64,000 nucleotides of DNA from Volucribacter psittacicida (GTDB lineage: Bacteria; Pseudomonadota; Gammaproteobacteria; Enterobacterales; Pasteurellaceae). The position numbers and the translations under genes are program-made. The DNA is taken from NCBI RefSeq assembly GCF_004339025.1, contig NZ_SMFT01000001.1, positions 608,050 to 672,049 on the forward strand, written 5' to 3'. Below, in pieces: positions 15,982 through 27,313 of this stretch; position 1 is the first letter of the stretch, and every line of letters starts with the position of its first letter. The notes beneath the pieces are model-generated. The model did not search any database. It was not told the origin of the DNA and worked only from the letters and a program-made list of their open reading frames with translations.

Positions 15982-17864
15982 TGCATATTCAAATTTTGCC
16001 ACCACAACTTGCTAATCAAATTGCGGCGGGGGAAGTGGTAGAACGCCCAGCTTCAGTGGTTAAAGAATTAGTAGAAAATAGCCTTGATGCTGGGGCAAAT
16101 AAAATTCATATTGATATAGAACAAGGCGGTGCTAGCCTTATTCGGGTAAGGGATAACGGGATAGGTATTGCTAAACAAGAATTAGCTTTGGCACTGACAC
16201 GCCATGCCACCAGTAAAATCAGTTGTCTAGCTGATCTTGAGGCAATATTAAGTTTAGGTTTTCGTGGCGAAGCCCTAGCCAGTATTAGCTCAGTTTCAAG
16301 ATTAACCCTCACCTCTCGTACTGCTGAACAAGCAGAGGCTTGGCAAGTTTATGCCCAAGGGCGAGATATGGAAGTCATCATTCAACCTGCCTCGCACCCC
16401 GTAGGCTGTACCGTTGAAGTAGCCAATCTGTTTTTTAACACGCCAGCAAGACGCAAATTTTTACGCACCGACAAAACCGAGTTTGCTCATATTGATGAAG
16501 TCATACGCAGAATCGCCTTAGTCAAAAATAATGTGGCTTTTACCCTTACCCATAATGGCAAGATAATACGTCAATATAAGTCCGCTCAAACCCAAGCACA
16601 GCAATTAAAGCGTGTAGCAAGTATTTGTGGCGAGGAATTTGTGCAACAAGCCTTACATATTGACTGGAAACACGAAGATTTACATTTATCAGGTTGGGTT
16701 GCCCTCCCCTCTTTTCAGCGTCCACAAAATGATTTAGCTTATAGTTATGTTAATGGACGAATGGTTAAGGATAAAGTGATTAATCACGCCATACGTCAAG
16801 CCTATAATGAACATCTTTCTCAGGATAGCTTTCCTGCTTTCGTATTATTTTTAGATATCAATCCTAATGATGTTGATGTGAATGTACACCCAACCAAACA
16901 TGAAGTACGTTTTCAACAATCAAGATTAGTCCACGACTTTATTTATCAAGGGATCAGTAATGCCCTCAATACGGAAATTCAACCCACATTAAACGACTAC
17001 CCTATTCCCACTGCTCAAGCCAAACAGATCGCCGAGCCAACGCAACCTTGGCTAGCTCAGGCTCCCACAAGTGAAAATAACCGAGCCAGTGCGGGCAAAA
17101 ATATTTTTACTCACCATAATGAACATAAACCGAATGCCGAAAAATCCTTTTCTTATCCAACAAATAAAACACAGGTTAATCAAAAGGAACAACGCCTTTA
17201 TCAACAATTATTAAGCAATGAGAACAAGCATACCTCTGCCGTTATTGGGCAATCCTCTCATTCATTAAATAATGAAGAACAGCCCCTTATCACAGAGCAA
17301 AAAACCACAACATTTTCTACAACCCCCTCATCGCCACATTTACACGCATTGGCACTGGTAGAACAACGAGCCTTGTTATTACAACAACACACACAATTTT
17401 ATTTATTGCCATTAAAACAATTACAACAGCACCATTTTCGCTTAAAACTCCAATACGCACCAACGCCACAAGCCCTCTTGATCCCCCTATCATTAAGATT
17501 AGATCAGGATCAGCTCAAGCACTGGCAACAACAAAAAAATTATTTTCATCAGCTTGGTTTTAGCTACCATGAAAATCTTGCTCAACAGCGTATTACCTTC
17601 AATAGCGTGCCGACTTGCTTACGCCAACAAAATTTACAACAATATTTAATGGCGATATTAAGCCAAGCCGTAGAAAATTTTTCTCAATTTTTGACCGCAC
17701 TTTTTAACCAAGTCATCTTTAATCCAATTAGCCATCTTGCTGAAGCGGTAAATTTACTTGATGAAACGGAACGATTAGCAAACAATAAGCAAACAGAACA
17801 AGCGCAATTACAAGATTTACTTATTAAAATCAATTTTAATCAATATTTAAATGACAATGAATAA
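15981..17864 (+). CDS. mutL: DNA mismatch repair protein MutL
   Basis: A 627-residue mismatch repair ATPase that links MutS to MutH and UvrD. The GHKL motifs are clear: [11 protein letters not shown] (about 32-42), RVRDNGIGI (about 55-63) and [10 protein letters not shown] (about 93-102); [11 protein letters not shown] ends the conserved N-terminal part at about 305-315. The middle (about 340-440) is Gln/Asn/Ser-rich and variable. The C-terminal dimer domain lacks the DQHAxxE endonuclease motif, as in other MutH-bearing gammaproteobacteria. It overlaps amiB by one base and miaA by 14 bases. Confidence 0.97.
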   Translation: MHIQILPPQLANQIAAGEVVERPASVVKELVENSLDAGANKIHIDIEQGGASLIRVRDNGIGIAKQELALALTRHATSKISCLADLEAILSLGFRGEALASISSVSRLTLTSRTAEQAEAWQVYAQGRDMEVIIQPASHPVGCTVEVANLFFNTPARRKFLRTDKTEFAHIDEVIRRIALVKNNVAFTLTHNGKIIRQYKSAQTQAQQLKRVASICGEEFVQQALHIDWKHEDLHLSGWVALPSFQRPQNDLAYSYVNGRMVKDKVINHAIRQAYNEHLSQDSFPAFVLFLDINPNDVDVNVHPTKHEVRFQQSRLVHDFIYQGISNALNTEIQPTLNDYPIPTAQAKQIAEPTQPWLAQAPTSENNRASAGKNIFTHHNEHKPNAEKSFSYPTNKTQVNQKEQRLYQQLLSNENKHTSAVIGQSSHSLNNEEQPLITEQKTTTFSTTPSSPHLHALALVEQRALLLQQHTQFYLLPLKQLQQHHFRLKLQYAPTPQALLIPLSLRLDQDQLKHWQQQKNYFHQLGFSYHENLAQQRITFNSVPTCLRQQNLQQYLMAILSQAVENFSQFLTALFNQVIFNPISHLAEAVNLLDETERLANNKQTEQAQLQDLLIKINFNQYLNDNE

Positions 17865-18789
17865 ACCAAAGCCTAAAGCCATTTTTCTGATGGGACCAAC
17901 TGCCTCGGGCAAAACCGATCTTGCTATTCAACTGCGACAACAGCTGCCCGTAGAAATTATTAGCGTTGATTCCGCATTAATTTATCGCGGTATGGATATT
18001 GGTACCGCAAAGCCTTCCCCACAAGAATTAGCCCTTGCTCCTCACCGATTAATTGATATAAAAGATCCTGCTGAAAGCTATTCTGTGTCAGAATTTTGCC
18101 AAGATGCTCTACAAGAAATGGCACAAATTTGCCAACAAGGAAAAATCCCCCTGCTTGTTGGTGGAACAATGCTTTACTACAAAGGATTGCTTGAAGGTTT
18201 ATCGCCACTGCCTTCTGCCGATGCACAGGTTCGGCAAGACATTGAGCAACGTGCTGCCCAACAAGGTTGGCAAGCCTTACATCAAGAACTCAGCAAAATT
18301 GATCCCCTGTCGGCACAACGAATTAATCCCAATGATTCACAACGGATTAACCGAGCCTTAGAGGTGTTTTATTTAACAGGAAAATCCCTGACAGAATTGA
18401 CCAGCCAAAAAGGCAATCCGCTCCCCTATGACATCTATCAATTTGCTATCGCACCGCAAGACAGAAACCTTTTACATCAGCGTATTGAGCAACGCTTCCA
18501 TAATATGCTTGCCCAAGGCTTTCAACAAGAGGTAGAACAGCTTTACCAACGAAAAGATCTTCATCTTAATTTGCCCTCTATCCGCTGTGTTGGCTACCGC
18601 CAAATGTGGGAATACTTAAGAGGGGATTATGATTATGATGAAATGGTATTCAAAGGTATTTGTGCTACACGCCAACTGGCGAAACGGCAAATCACTTGGT
18701 TAAGAGGTTGGAAATCGCCCTTGGTTTGGCTAGACAGTTTAGCTATAAGCCAAAATCAACAAAAAATCTTATCGCAAATCAAGATATAA
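17851..18789 (+). CDS. miaA: tRNA dimethylallyltransferase
   Basis: A 312-residue enzyme that adds an isopentenyl group to A37 of tRNAs reading U-starting codons. Walker A is [11 protein letters not shown] at about 16-26; [24 protein letters not shown] and [12 protein letters not shown] are family motifs. ATG 17851 and ATG 17857 are both possible; neither has a good binding site, fitting coupling to mutL through the overlap. The same mutL-miaA-hfq-hflX order is found in E. coli. Confidence 0.96.
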   Translation: MTMNKPKPKAIFLMGPTASGKTDLAIQLRQQLPVEIISVDSALIYRGMDIGTAKPSPQELALAPHRLIDIKDPAESYSVSEFCQDALQEMAQICQQGKIPLLVGGTMLYYKGLLEGLSPLPSADAQVRQDIEQRAAQQGWQALHQELSKIDPLSAQRINPNDSQRINRALEVFYLTGKSLTELTSQKGNPLPYDIYQFAIAPQDRNLLHQRIEQRFHNMLAQGFQQEVEQLYQRKDLHLNLPSIRCVGYRQMWEYLRGDYDYDEMVFKGICATRQLAKRQITWLRGWKSPLVWLDSLAISQNQQKILSQIKI

Positions 18790-18851
18790 CTCCATTTGGC
18801 GTAAATCTTTAGCAAAAACAGGGAATTTTTAGCTATAAAAGCCATTGGTTA

Positions 18852-18880
18852 ATGACAACCACGAAAATTATTGTTATATT
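18852..18880 (+). promoter_or_regulatory. hfq promoter
   Basis: ATGACA at 18852-18857 (5 of 6) and TATATT at 18875-18880, spaced 17 bases, 71 bases before hfq. Confidence 0.6.
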
Positions 18881-18951
18881 GACCAACGGGGACAACAAGC
18901 ATACTCGCAATGCTTTGTTTAATGAAAAAGAAAAAGAAGAAGGAAAACAAA

Positions 18952-19251
18952 ATGGCAAAAGGACAATCATTACAAGATCCTTATTTAAACGCATTACGTC
19001 GTGAACGTATTCCCGTATCCATTTATTTAGTGAATGGCATTAAGCTACAAGGTCAAATTGAATCTTTCGATCAATTTGTGATTTTATTAAGAAATACAGT
19101 GAGCCAAATGGTTTATAAACATGCGATTTCTACTGTTGTGCCTGCTCGAGCAATTTCACACCATAATAACAACCATCATCATCAAAGCGCACAACATAAC
19201 ACAGATAATCAAGTTGAACAGCCAAGTGGCACAGAACCCACAGCAGAATAA
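18952..19251 (+). CDS. hfq: RNA chaperone Hfq
   Basis: A 99-residue Sm-like protein forming hexamers that help small RNAs such as GcvB pair with messages. I start at ATG 18952 ([20 protein letters not shown]) behind AAGGAAAACAAA; the frame extends upstream to 18910 but only encodes lysines. Sm1 runs through [20 protein letters not shown] and Sm2 through [12 protein letters not shown]. The C-terminal tail is rich in His, Asn and Gln ([14 protein letters not shown]), unlike the E. coli tail. Confidence 0.97.
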   Translation: MAKGQSLQDPYLNALRRERIPVSIYLVNGIKLQGQIESFDQFVILLRNTVSQMVYKHAISTVVPARAISHHNNNHHHQSAQHNTDNQVEQPSGTEPTAE

Positions 19252-19256
19252 TTCTA

Positions 19257-20606
19257 TTGAACAGTCTTGAGCATCAACATAACAACCTAAGTGCGGTAAA
19301 AATAAAAGAAAAATCTACCGCACTTTCTATTTTGTCTGATAACCAAGATCAGGCAATTATCTTACATATTTCTTTCAACAAGCAGCACCAACAAGAAGAA
19401 CTGCAAGAGTTTTGTTTATTAGCCAAATCCGCCAAGGTACATATCTGTCAAATTATTCAAGCTCCTCTTAATCAAGCTCAAGCGAAATATTTGGTCGGCA
19501 CAGGTAAAGCAGAAGAAGTGGCACAAGCGGTCAAACAGCAACAAGCCAATGTTTTACTTGTTAATCATCAACTTACGCCATCACAAATTCGTAATTTAGA
19601 AAAATGTTGCCAATGTCGTGTACTTGATCGGACAGGCGTTATTTTAGATATTTTTGCTCAAAGAGCCCGCTCGCACGAAGGAAAATTACAAGTTGAACTG
19701 GCACAACTAAACTATTTAGCCACCAACTTAATCCGCCGAAAAACCAGCTTAGATCAACAAAAAGGTGCTATTGGATTAAGAGGCCCAGGCGAAACCCAAT
19801 TAGAAACGGATAGAAGGCTCATTAAAGTTCGCATTAATCAATTAAAACACAAATTAGCCAAAGTAGCGAACCAACGCCAACAAAACCGCCATAGCAGACA
19901 AAAATCCAATATTGCCACAATTTCCTTAGTCGGCTATACCAACGCAGGAAAATCCACCTTATTTAATCAACTTACCCAAGCTGATGTTTATGCTGCCGAT
20001 CAACTTTTTGCCACCTTAGATCCCACCTTACGCCAATTATCCTTGGATCATATTGGTCATATAGTATTAGCGGATACTGTTGGCTTTATCCGCCACCTCC
20101 CCCACGATCTCGTGATGGCATTTAAAGCCACCTTACAAGAAGTCAACCAAGCGAATTTATTATTACATGTTATTGATATTAGCGATAACCGCCAACAACA
20201 AAATATTCTTGCCGTTGAACAAGTGTTAAAAGAAATTAATGCAGAGGCGATCCCTACATTATTGGTCTATAACAAAATCGATCAAATAGAAAATATGAGA
20301 GCGAAAATTGATTACGACCAACAGAATAACCCTATTGCCGTTTATCTCAGTGCCAATTCAGGCGAAGGAATAGACTTATTATTACAAGCCATTAAACAGC
20401 GTTTAAATAAAGAAATGCTTGAGCTTTCACTCAAACTCACCCCAACCCAAGGCAATGTACGCCATCGTCTTTATCAATTAAACGCCATCACCCAAGAAAC
20501 CTTTGACCAACAAGGCAACTTGTTATTAACAGTCACCATTGATAAAGTACAATGGTTAAAGTTAATTAAGCAGTTTCCTTATCTTGCTACAGCCATTTCA
20601 AATTAG
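19257..20606 (+). CDS. hflX: GTPase HflX
   Basis: A 449-residue ribosome-associated GTPase that splits stalled ribosomes. The N-terminal domain includes [14 protein letters not shown] and [20 protein letters not shown], then the glycine-rich [15 protein letters not shown]. GTPase motifs are [12 protein letters not shown] (G1), [13 protein letters not shown] (G3) and NKID (G4). The start is uncertain: TTG 19257 lies 5 bases after the hfq stop with no clear binding site, and the first 23 codons contain an inverted pair of uptake signals (19289-19297 and 19317-19325), which normally lie between genes. Another TTG near 19332 (LSDNQDQAI) would leave that pair outside the gene. Confidence 0.92.
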   Translation: MNSLEHQHNNLSAVKIKEKSTALSILSDNQDQAIILHISFNKQHQQEELQEFCLLAKSAKVHICQIIQAPLNQAQAKYLVGTGKAEEVAQAVKQQQANVLLVNHQLTPSQIRNLEKCCQCRVLDRTGVILDIFAQRARSHEGKLQVELAQLNYLATNLIRRKTSLDQQKGAIGLRGPGETQLETDRRLIKVRINQLKHKLAKVANQRQQNRHSRQKSNIATISLVGYTNAGKSTLFNQLTQADVYAADQLFATLDPTLRQLSLDHIGHIVLADTVGFIRHLPHDLVMAFKATLQEVNQANLLLHVIDISDNRQQQNILAVEQVLKEINAEAIPTLLVYNKIDQIENMRAKIDYDQQNNPIAVYLSANSGEGIDLLLQAIKQRLNKEMLELSLKLTPTQGNVRHRLYQLNAITQETFDQQGNLLLTVTIDKVQWLKLIKQFPYLATAISN

Positions 20607-20651
20607 AATAAAACAAAGCCAGCCAAGGTTAAATTATCTAAATTGGAACAA

Positions 20652-21800
20652 CTATAACTTATACTCAAGTTCTTGCAACAACGCCTCCCCAAAAGGGCGG
20701 CGCCAGCCTTGTAGTAATTCGGGTAGCTTGTCTTTTGAGGTGAGTTGCCAATGCCATTTCATCAGTTTTTCTAAACTTCGGCGACTTGCGATCACTTCGG
20801 GTTTCAAATCCGCTGGGGTAATTTGTTTTAATTTGTGTTGTAGCTGTTTCAACCCTGTTTTGTAGCGTGGATCTTCCACTAGGCGTAGGATTTTCGTTGG
20901 ATAATCCTGTGGAGGGATATGTTTGACTTGGTCGAGTAATTTTAACATTGTTTTACCATGTACTCGCACTTCCTGATGTGTCAATCCTAGCTCTAATAAA
21001 GCGGTAATACTTTTCGGATTATGTTTAGCTAATAGCCAGAGATGTTCAGCTTTTACCACAAAATTTACTGCGAGATCGCGTTTTATCGCTTCTTGTAGTC
21101 GCCATTTGGCTAATAATTTTAGCCGCATTAGCTCGATGGGCTCCAGTTTCCAACTATTGGGTATTGAAATATACGCCTTTTCTGGATCATCAATGCGTTG
21201 GCATTTTTCAAGTAATTGCTCACTCTCATTAGCCGCGGCGGACTGCCAAGGTGTTTGTTGTAAATCTTTCCACATTCTTTGATATAGAGGTAATAAATAC
21301 CATACATCTGCCGCAGCGTAACTGAGCTGTATTTCTGTAAGGGGTCTTGCTAGCCAATCTGTGCGTGCTGATGATTTATCTAATTCAAGCGTAAAATAAT
21401 GTTGTACCAGATTGGCAAAACCTGTGGATTGTGGGAAATTTAAGAATTTTGCCATTACTTGGGTATCACACAAAGGTTGTGGCAACCGATTAAAATAATG
21501 ATAAAACACCGCTAAATCTTCGGAACAAGCGTGCAACACTTTGAGAATATGTGGTGCGGTAAATAAAGCAAGTAAAGGAGAAAAATCACTAATATTGATT
21601 GGATCGATAAGGCTTAATTGTTCTCCATCATAGAGCTGAATAAGCCCTAATTTTGGATAATAACTCCGCACACGAATAAATTCGGTATCTAAAGCGATGA
21701 TATTTTTGGTTTGTGCTAAGGCACAAACTTCAGCTAATTGTTGATTATTATCAATCAGATTAAAGTGCGGTGCGTTTTGCAATTCTTTTATGGACATCAT
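20652..21800 (-). CDS. rnd: ribonuclease D
   Basis: A 382-residue 3'-5' exoribonuclease that trims tRNA precursors. DEDDy motifs: IALDTEFIRVRSYYP (Asp and Glu, about 35-49), HACSEDLAVFY (Asp, about 90) and SYAAADVWYLLPLY (Tyr and Asp, about 160-173). HRDC domains follow, the first at about 213-290 (LLAKWRLQEAIKRDLAVNFV). It is convergent with hflX (45 bases apart). An uptake signal lies in its first codons near 21763. Confidence 0.95.
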   Translation of the reverse strand: MMSIKELQNAPHFNLIDNNQQLAEVCALAQTKNIIALDTEFIRVRSYYPKLGLIQLYDGEQLSLIDPINISDFSPLLALFTAPHILKVLHACSEDLAVFYHYFNRLPQPLCDTQVMAKFLNFPQSTGFANLVQHYFTLELDKSSARTDWLARPLTEIQLSYAAADVWYLLPLYQRMWKDLQQTPWQSAAANESEQLLEKCQRIDDPEKAYISIPNSWKLEPIELMRLKLLAKWRLQEAIKRDLAVNFVVKAEHLWLLAKHNPKSITALLELGLTHQEVRVHGKTMLKLLDQVKHIPPQDYPTKILRLVEDPRYKTGLKQLQHKLKQITPADLKPEVIASRRSLEKLMKWHWQLTSKDKLPELLQGWRRPFGEALLQELEYKL

Positions 21801-21857
21801 TTCAATGGGATACTTTAAGCGAAAAAGACGATGGCGAGTTACCTCGCCATATTTTAT

Positions 21858-23540
21858 TTATTGACGTTTTGCGAGTTCTTCGTCACGCAATACGCGGCGT
21901 AGAATTTTTCCAACATTTGACTTCGGTAATTCAGTGCGAAACTCAATTTCTTTCGGTATTTTGTAACCTGTTAAGTGTTGGCGGCAATGTTTACGCAATT
22001 CATCTCGCGTCAGGCTTTCATCATTTTTTACCACAAAAATTTTCACGACTTCGCCCGAAACATCGTGAGGTACGCCAATGGCGACAACTTCAGCTACTTT
22101 ATAATTCAGCATAACCACATCTTCAATTTCATTTGGATACACATTAAAACCAGACACTAGGATCATATCTTTTTTACGATCCACAATGCGTAAATGGTAA
22201 TTTTCGTCCATTAATACAATATCACCCGTGGCGATCCAGCCATCTTTAAGCACTTCCTCTGTGGCTTTAGGACGTTGCCAATAACCTTGCATCACTTGTT
22301 CGCCCTTAACCCAAAGTTCGCCCGCTTCCCCTAAGGCGGCTTCAGTGCCATCATCTTTCAAGATTTTAATATCGGTATTCGGCACAGGCACGCCAATACT
22401 GCCATTATGTTTAGTCATATTAATAGGACAAGCTGCAATCAATGGCGAACATTCGGTCATACCATAGCCTTCCATAATATTGCACCCAGTCAATTCTCGC
22501 CAGCGTGTTGCCACCGATTGTTGCACCGACATTCCTCCGCCAACGGTTAATTTAAGGGAGGAAAAATCAAGCTCACGAAAGCCTTCATTATTAAGTAAGG
22601 CATTAAACAAGGTGTTTACCCCTGTAATCGCCACAATAGGATACTTACGCAATTCTTTTACAAAGCTATCAATATCACGCGGATTAGTAATCAATACGCC
22701 CGTAATGCCCAGTTCTAAAAATAATAGGCAATTAGTAGTTAAAGCAAAAATATGATAAAGGGGTAAAGCAATCACGGCTTTACGGCTCAATCTGTTATCG
22801 CCCACAAAAGGCTCGGCAAACCATTTAGATTGGAATACATTGGTAATAATATTGCCATGGGATAACATCGCCCCTTTGGCGACCCCTGTTGTACCGCCTG
22901 TATATTGTAAAAAGGCTAAATCATTACGTTCCAGATCAGGCCTAACATATTGGCGATGTTTACCAATACTTAGCACTTCACGAAAGGTGGCGGCATGAGG
23001 TAATTTATATTTAGGCACTAATTTTTTCACATACTTCACCACGAAATTTACCAAAGTTCGCTTACCAAAAGAAAGCTGATCGCCCATTCGAGTGAGAATA
23101 ACGTGTTTTACTTGAGTATTAAACACCACTTTTTCCAGCGTTGAAGCAAAATTAGAGACAATCACAATCGCCGTTGCTCCGCTATCTTGTAATTGGTGTT
23201 CTAATTCTCTCGGGGTATATAAAGGATTAACATTAACTACAACCATACCTGCCCGCAAAATGCCAAATAATGCGATAGGATATTGCAATAAATTTGGCAT
23301 CATTAAAGCCACACGATCGCCTTTGTTCAGTTTTAGCTCATTTTGCAAGTAAGCCGCAAAAGCACGACTGCGTTCTTCTAATTTACGGAAAGTAAGCACT
23401 TGCCCCATATTAATATAAGCCGCTCGATCGGGGTGGCTACGCACCGCCTTGTCAAACATATCAAGTAAAGATGTATAATGTTTGGTATCAATATCCTGAG
23501 CAACATTTTGCGGATAATTTTTTAACCAACGTTTTTCCAT
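21858..23540 (-). CDS. fadD: long-chain fatty acid-CoA ligase
   Basis: A 560-residue AMP-forming ligase that activates fatty acids at the inner membrane. Motifs: [15 protein letters not shown] (P-loop, about 212-226), [18 protein letters not shown], and [20 protein letters not shown] (fatty acid binding and hinge region). Length matches E. coli FadD (561). ATG 23540 has AGGATTAATT upstream. It lies 57 bases before rnd on the same strand. Confidence 0.95.
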   Translation of the reverse strand: MEKRWLKNYPQNVAQDIDTKHYTSLLDMFDKAVRSHPDRAAYINMGQVLTFRKLEERSRAFAAYLQNELKLNKGDRVALMMPNLLQYPIALFGILRAGMVVVNVNPLYTPRELEHQLQDSGATAIVIVSNFASTLEKVVFNTQVKHVILTRMGDQLSFGKRTLVNFVVKYVKKLVPKYKLPHAATFREVLSIGKHRQYVRPDLERNDLAFLQYTGGTTGVAKGAMLSHGNIITNVFQSKWFAEPFVGDNRLSRKAVIALPLYHIFALTTNCLLFLELGITGVLITNPRDIDSFVKELRKYPIVAITGVNTLFNALLNNEGFRELDFSSLKLTVGGGMSVQQSVATRWRELTGCNIMEGYGMTECSPLIAACPINMTKHNGSIGVPVPNTDIKILKDDGTEAALGEAGELWVKGEQVMQGYWQRPKATEEVLKDGWIATGDIVLMDENYHLRIVDRKKDMILVSGFNVYPNEIEDVVMLNYKVAEVVAIGVPHDVSGEVVKIFVVKNDESLTRDELRKHCRQHLTGYKIPKEIEFRTELPKSNVGKILRRVLRDEELAKRQ

Positions 23541-23618
23541 AATTAATCCTTTTATTTTTATTATCGGCGAGAGTTTACCTTGTTCTTTTCATTAATACAA
23601 ATTAATGCTTATACCCTA

Positions 23619-24308
23619 TCATCGCCCGGGCAATTTCTGCCAAGTAACCTCATTGCGTAAATACACAGGTTCAATTTGATCAGGGCGGATAACGGCTCGT
23701 TGTTGCCATAAAGGCAATGCCAATGGCAACATATAACGTGCTGACGGCAATAAAATCTCCGTCATTATCCCCTTTATCTCCGCTAAGGTTGGATAAGCCC
23801 CCCAGCCTGTCCCTACTTTATAATAATCAGAGGTATCATTGCCAATACGGCTCACTAATTGTTCAGGTTTAATCACCGTTTCTTCCCTCTCCGCTTGCCA
23901 AGCCATTTCAGAAGGCACTAGAGTTAATTGCGAAAAATACACTTCATTCATTCTTGCATCAATAGCCGCTAACACTTTCGTGGCTTGATATTGTTCATAG
24001 ACGGCTTGTGCCATTACGGTTAAATTAGAAATAGGAATAACGGGCAAATCAGCACCAAAAGCTAGCCCCTGTGCAATACCAGCCCCTACTCTTACCCCAG
24101 TAAAACTCCCCGGTCCTCGTCCAAATACCAGGGCATCAACTTGGTTAAGCCGAACAGCGGATTGGGCTAATAATTGATCGATCAAGGGCAAAATGCGTTG
24201 TGTGTGGCTACGTTGTGCTAGCTCATCAATATGGGTAATTTCATTATTATAAAATAAAGCCACTGAGCAAGCCTCAGTGGAGGTATCTAATGCAAGTAAT
24301 GTTGTCAT
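23619..24308 (-). CDS. tsaB: tRNA threonylcarbamoyladenosine protein TsaB
   Basis: A 229-residue ASKHA-fold protein that dimerises with TsaD for t6A37 synthesis. LALDTSTEACSVAL (5-18) and VFGRGPGSFTGVRVGAG (about 62-78) are the family motifs. It follows the DinG-type helicase after 8 bases, as in Haemophilus and E. coli (yoaA-tsaB). Confidence 0.95.
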   Translation of the reverse strand: MTTLLALDTSTEACSVALFYNNEITHIDELAQRSHTQRILPLIDQLLAQSAVRLNQVDALVFGRGPGSFTGVRVGAGIAQGLAFGADLPVIPISNLTVMAQAVYEQYQATKVLAAIDARMNEVYFSQLTLVPSEMAWQAEREETVIKPEQLVSRIGNDTSDYYKVGTGWGAYPTLAEIKGIMTEILLPSARYMLPLALPLWQQRAVIRPDQIEPVYLRNEVTWQKLPGR

Positions 24309-24316
24309 AAGGTTCT

Positions 24317-26245
24317 CTATTTTTTCTCTTTTTGTTGTAAAAAAGCGATTAACTGTGCCAAATCTCGGGTACGTTTCGCATTAGGTAAACTACGTAAAAA
24401 AATACCGCCATAGTTTCGCATAACTAAACGGCTATCACAAATAATTACCGCACCACGATCAGTCACATCACGAATCAAACGCCCTACGCCTTGTTTTAAG
24501 GTAATCACCGCCTCTGGAATTTGAATATCATAAAAAGGCTCGCCACCTTGTAAACGACAATCTTCCATTCGTGCCTTAAGTAAGGGATCATCAGGGGAAG
24601 TAAAAGGTAATTTATCAATAATCACCAAAGATAAACTGTCGCCCCGCACATCAACCCCCTCCCAAAAACTGGAAGTCGCCACCAACACAGAATGAGGCTG
24701 TTGCACAAACTGGGCTAATAACTTTGGTTTTACCATTTCGCCTTGTAACAAAATATCCAAGCGACTATGCTGACGAAAATAATCTGCTAAAGCACGCATC
24801 ATAGAATAAGAGGTACATAATACAAAACAACGCCCTTGATTTGCCTCAATCACAGGTAAGAGCATTTCGCCTAATTGAAGTGCGGTCTGTTTTTGATTTA
24901 AATTTGGCAAAAAACGAGGCACACAAAGCATTGCCTGTTCAGGATAATTAAAAGGACTGGGTAAAATCTGTTTATGGGCTTGTTCAATGCCCATACGCTG
25001 ACAAAAATGCTCAAAATCTCCCCCAACTTCTAAAGTGGCAGAAGTAAAGATCCAACTGGCTTGCTGTGCCTTCATCTGCTGATGAAATTTATCCGCTACC
25101 GTTAAGGGGGTTATATGTAAAGCAAAATAACGCCCCATAGTTTCATACCAATAACAATAGCCTGTGATTTCCGTTTGTGCCAAGCGTGATAATAACTGAT
25201 TAATCTGATTAATTCGCTCAAAAATATTATCTAAGGTCTGCGAACGTCCCAATGCCTGCGTGATCACTTTGGTTAAAAAATCTAAACGTTGTTGTAACCA
25301 AGCCAAGCCTTTTTGCACACTGCTCTGTTGCAAAAGTTGTCGCCAATTACCACGCAAACTTCCCTCGCCCAATAATAAACGAAAATCCTGTACCGCTTTC
25401 AACAGCTGATCCGCTCCCGCCCCTAATTGAGCAAGATCTTTGAGTTCTGTACGATGTACCACCGTAATATCTTTACACAAATCATTAAGCTGACGTGCGG
25501 TTAACGATTGCCCAAAATATTGACTGGCAATATCAGGTAATTGATGGGCTTCATCAAAAATAATCACTTCAGCATTGGGAATAAGCTCGCCAAACCCACT
25601 TTCTTTTACCGCCATATCCGCAAAAAAGAGATGATGATTGACGACCACTAAATCCGCACTCATTGCTTTTTTGCGAGCTAATGCCACATAACAATCCGCA
25701 TAATTAGGGCAATCACTGCCCAAACAGCTTTCTGTTGTGCTAATCAGTTGCGGTAATAAAGGACTATCTTCAGCAAGCTCCACACATTCAATTAAATCCC
25801 CAGTTTTCGTTGAAATACTCCATTTAGCCACCTTAGCTAGATCCGCCAACACCGAGCGATCGCCCACCACCCCTTGACTGGTTAATTGGGCAAGACGTTC
25901 TAAACATAAATAATTGGCTCGCCCCTTTAATAAAGCGATTTTTCCCTGATAATTTAAGGCTTTTTTTATGGTAGGCAAATCACGATTAAACAACTGATCC
26001 TGTAAATTTTTAGATCCAGTGGACACAATGGTTTTTTTATTTGCTAATAACGCAGGGGCAAGATAAGCAAAGGTTTTGCCTGTGCCTGTACCCGCTTCAA
26101 CTACCAAATTTCCTTTATCCTGAATGGCTTGTTCCACCGCAAGCGCCATTGCCACTTGTTCATCACGCGGACGAAATGAGGTAATATTACGGCTTAACAC
26201 CCCTTGAGGAGCAAAAACAGACTGGACATTATCAATATTAGCCAT
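24317..26245 (-). CDS. yoaA: DinG/XPD-family iron-sulphur helicase YoaA
   Basis: A 642-residue superfamily 2 DNA helicase. Walker A is VEAGTGTGKTFAYLAP (about 47-62 from this start), and the iron-sulphur cysteines are in YLCLERL and ESCLGSDCPNYADC. VIFDEAHQLPD is Walker B and VGRLIRD motif VI. In E. coli YoaA works with the polymerase III chi subunit in damage tolerance. I prefer ATG 26245 (MANIDNVQSVF); the frame extends to a TTG at 26269. It is divergent from yeaD. Confidence 0.92.
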   Translation of the reverse strand: MANIDNVQSVFAPQGVLSRNITSFRPRDEQVAMALAVEQAIQDKGNLVVEAGTGTGKTFAYLAPALLANKKTIVSTGSKNLQDQLFNRDLPTIKKALNYQGKIALLKGRANYLCLERLAQLTSQGVVGDRSVLADLAKVAKWSISTKTGDLIECVELAEDSPLLPQLISTTESCLGSDCPNYADCYVALARKKAMSADLVVVNHHLFFADMAVKESGFGELIPNAEVIIFDEAHQLPDIASQYFGQSLTARQLNDLCKDITVVHRTELKDLAQLGAGADQLLKAVQDFRLLLGEGSLRGNWRQLLQQSSVQKGLAWLQQRLDFLTKVITQALGRSQTLDNIFERINQINQLLSRLAQTEITGYCYWYETMGRYFALHITPLTVADKFHQQMKAQQASWIFTSATLEVGGDFEHFCQRMGIEQAHKQILPSPFNYPEQAMLCVPRFLPNLNQKQTALQLGEMLLPVIEANQGRCFVLCTSYSMMRALADYFRQHSRLDILLQGEMVKPKLLAQFVQQPHSVLVATSSFWEGVDVRGDSLSLVIIDKLPFTSPDDPLLKARMEDCRLQGGEPFYDIQIPEAVITLKQGVGRLIRDVTDRGAVIICDSRLVMRNYGGIFLRSLPNAKRTRDLAQLIAFLQQKEKK

Positions 26246-26326
26246 AGGTATTTTAAATTGCTTTGCCAAAAAATTAGGGTATTATACCTAAATACACTGA
26301 ACAAAAGAACAGTATAAGGATAAATC

Positions 26327-27151
26327 ATGTTAAATAGCCCTTTCTCCCTCATTGCGACACTCAGCCCCGAATTGCAACTTATCCAAATTAACCAAATCCA
26401 ACTTCTCAAACTTTCCCATTCCGTAGGCACCGCCTTAATTGCCTTGCAAGGTGCCCAATTATTACAATGGCAACCCAAGCACGCCAAACAACCCGTACTT
26501 TGGTTAAGCGACATTGAACCCTATCAACAAGGCAAAGCCATTCGTGGCGGTATTCCCCTTTGCTTTCCTTGGTTTAACAACAACGGCACGCCCGCCCATG
26601 GTTTTGCTCGTATTAGTTTATGGCAACTTAAACAATATGATATCCACAAAGACAAAGTGCGGTTAGTTTTTCAATTATTTTTAGAACAGCAATTACAAGC
26701 AGAAATCCAGTTTACCTTTAGTGAAAAATGTAACATTGAATTTACCAACCACGCCCAAGACAATGCACAACTTGCCCTCCACAGCTATTTTCAAGTCAGC
26801 CATATTCAACAAACCCAAATTTACGGATTAGGCAACACTTGTTTTAATAGCCTCACTCAACAACAAGAAAAAGTCGCAAGCCCACGTCAAATCGAGCAAA
26901 ATGTAGATTGTATTTATCCTACCCAAGCGCATTGTCATAACGCCATTCAAGATCAAGGTTGGCAACGCACCATTCAGCTTGAACATCATTACGCCAGCGA
27001 TATGGTATTATGGAATCCTTGGCATAAACCTACCAGTGCTATGACTGAACAAGCGTATCAATCTATGCTTTGCCTAGAAACCGCCAGAATTCATCAACCG
27101 CTCGCCATAGGGGAAAGTGTTAGATTGAGTATTGGGGTAGAAAATTATTAA
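26327..27151 (+). CDS. D-hexose-6-phosphate epimerase (YeaD family)
   Basis: A 274-residue protein of the glucose-6-phosphate 1-epimerase fold, which interconverts the anomers of hexose-6-phosphates. GGIPLCFPWFN (about 65-75), HGFAR (about 83-87) and the later VLWNPWHKP and CLETARI, with its conserved catalytic Glu, are family motifs. ATG 26327 has AAGGATAAATC upstream. It is convergent with mltB through a long inverted repeat. Confidence 0.92.
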   Translation: MLNSPFSLIATLSPELQLIQINQIQLLKLSHSVGTALIALQGAQLLQWQPKHAKQPVLWLSDIEPYQQGKAIRGGIPLCFPWFNNNGTPAHGFARISLWQLKQYDIHKDKVRLVFQLFLEQQLQAEIQFTFSEKCNIEFTNHAQDNAQLALHSYFQVSHIQQTQIYGLGNTCFNSLTQQQEKVASPRQIEQNVDCIYPTQAHCHNAIQDQGWQRTIQLEHHYASDMVLWNPWHKPTSAMTEQAYQSMLCLETARIHQPLAIGESVRLSIGVENY

Positions 27152-27161
27152 GAACTAATCT

Positions 27162-27304
27162 AAAGAGCGGTGGGGTTTTAGGATTTTTTGTTTTTATTTC
27201 TCCGTTTTTGCTAACGGTCTTTGTCCCCTTTATAAAAGAAGGGAAAACCATTAACAAAAACGGAAACATAAAATAAAAAATAACCTAAAAATCCACCGCC
27301 CTTT
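27162..27304. repeat. 143-base imperfect inverted repeat between convergent genes
   Basis: The left arm starts AAAGAGCGGTGG and the right arm ends CCACCGCCCTTT. The pairing continues inward through TTTTAGG / CCTAAAA and CCGTTTTTGCTAACGGT / ACCATTAACAAAAACGG to a loop near 27219-27245. It would end transcription from both yeaD and mltB. It resembles a small non-coding mobile element, but only one copy is seen. Confidence 0.65.
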
Positions 27305-27313
27305 CACTCAAAA

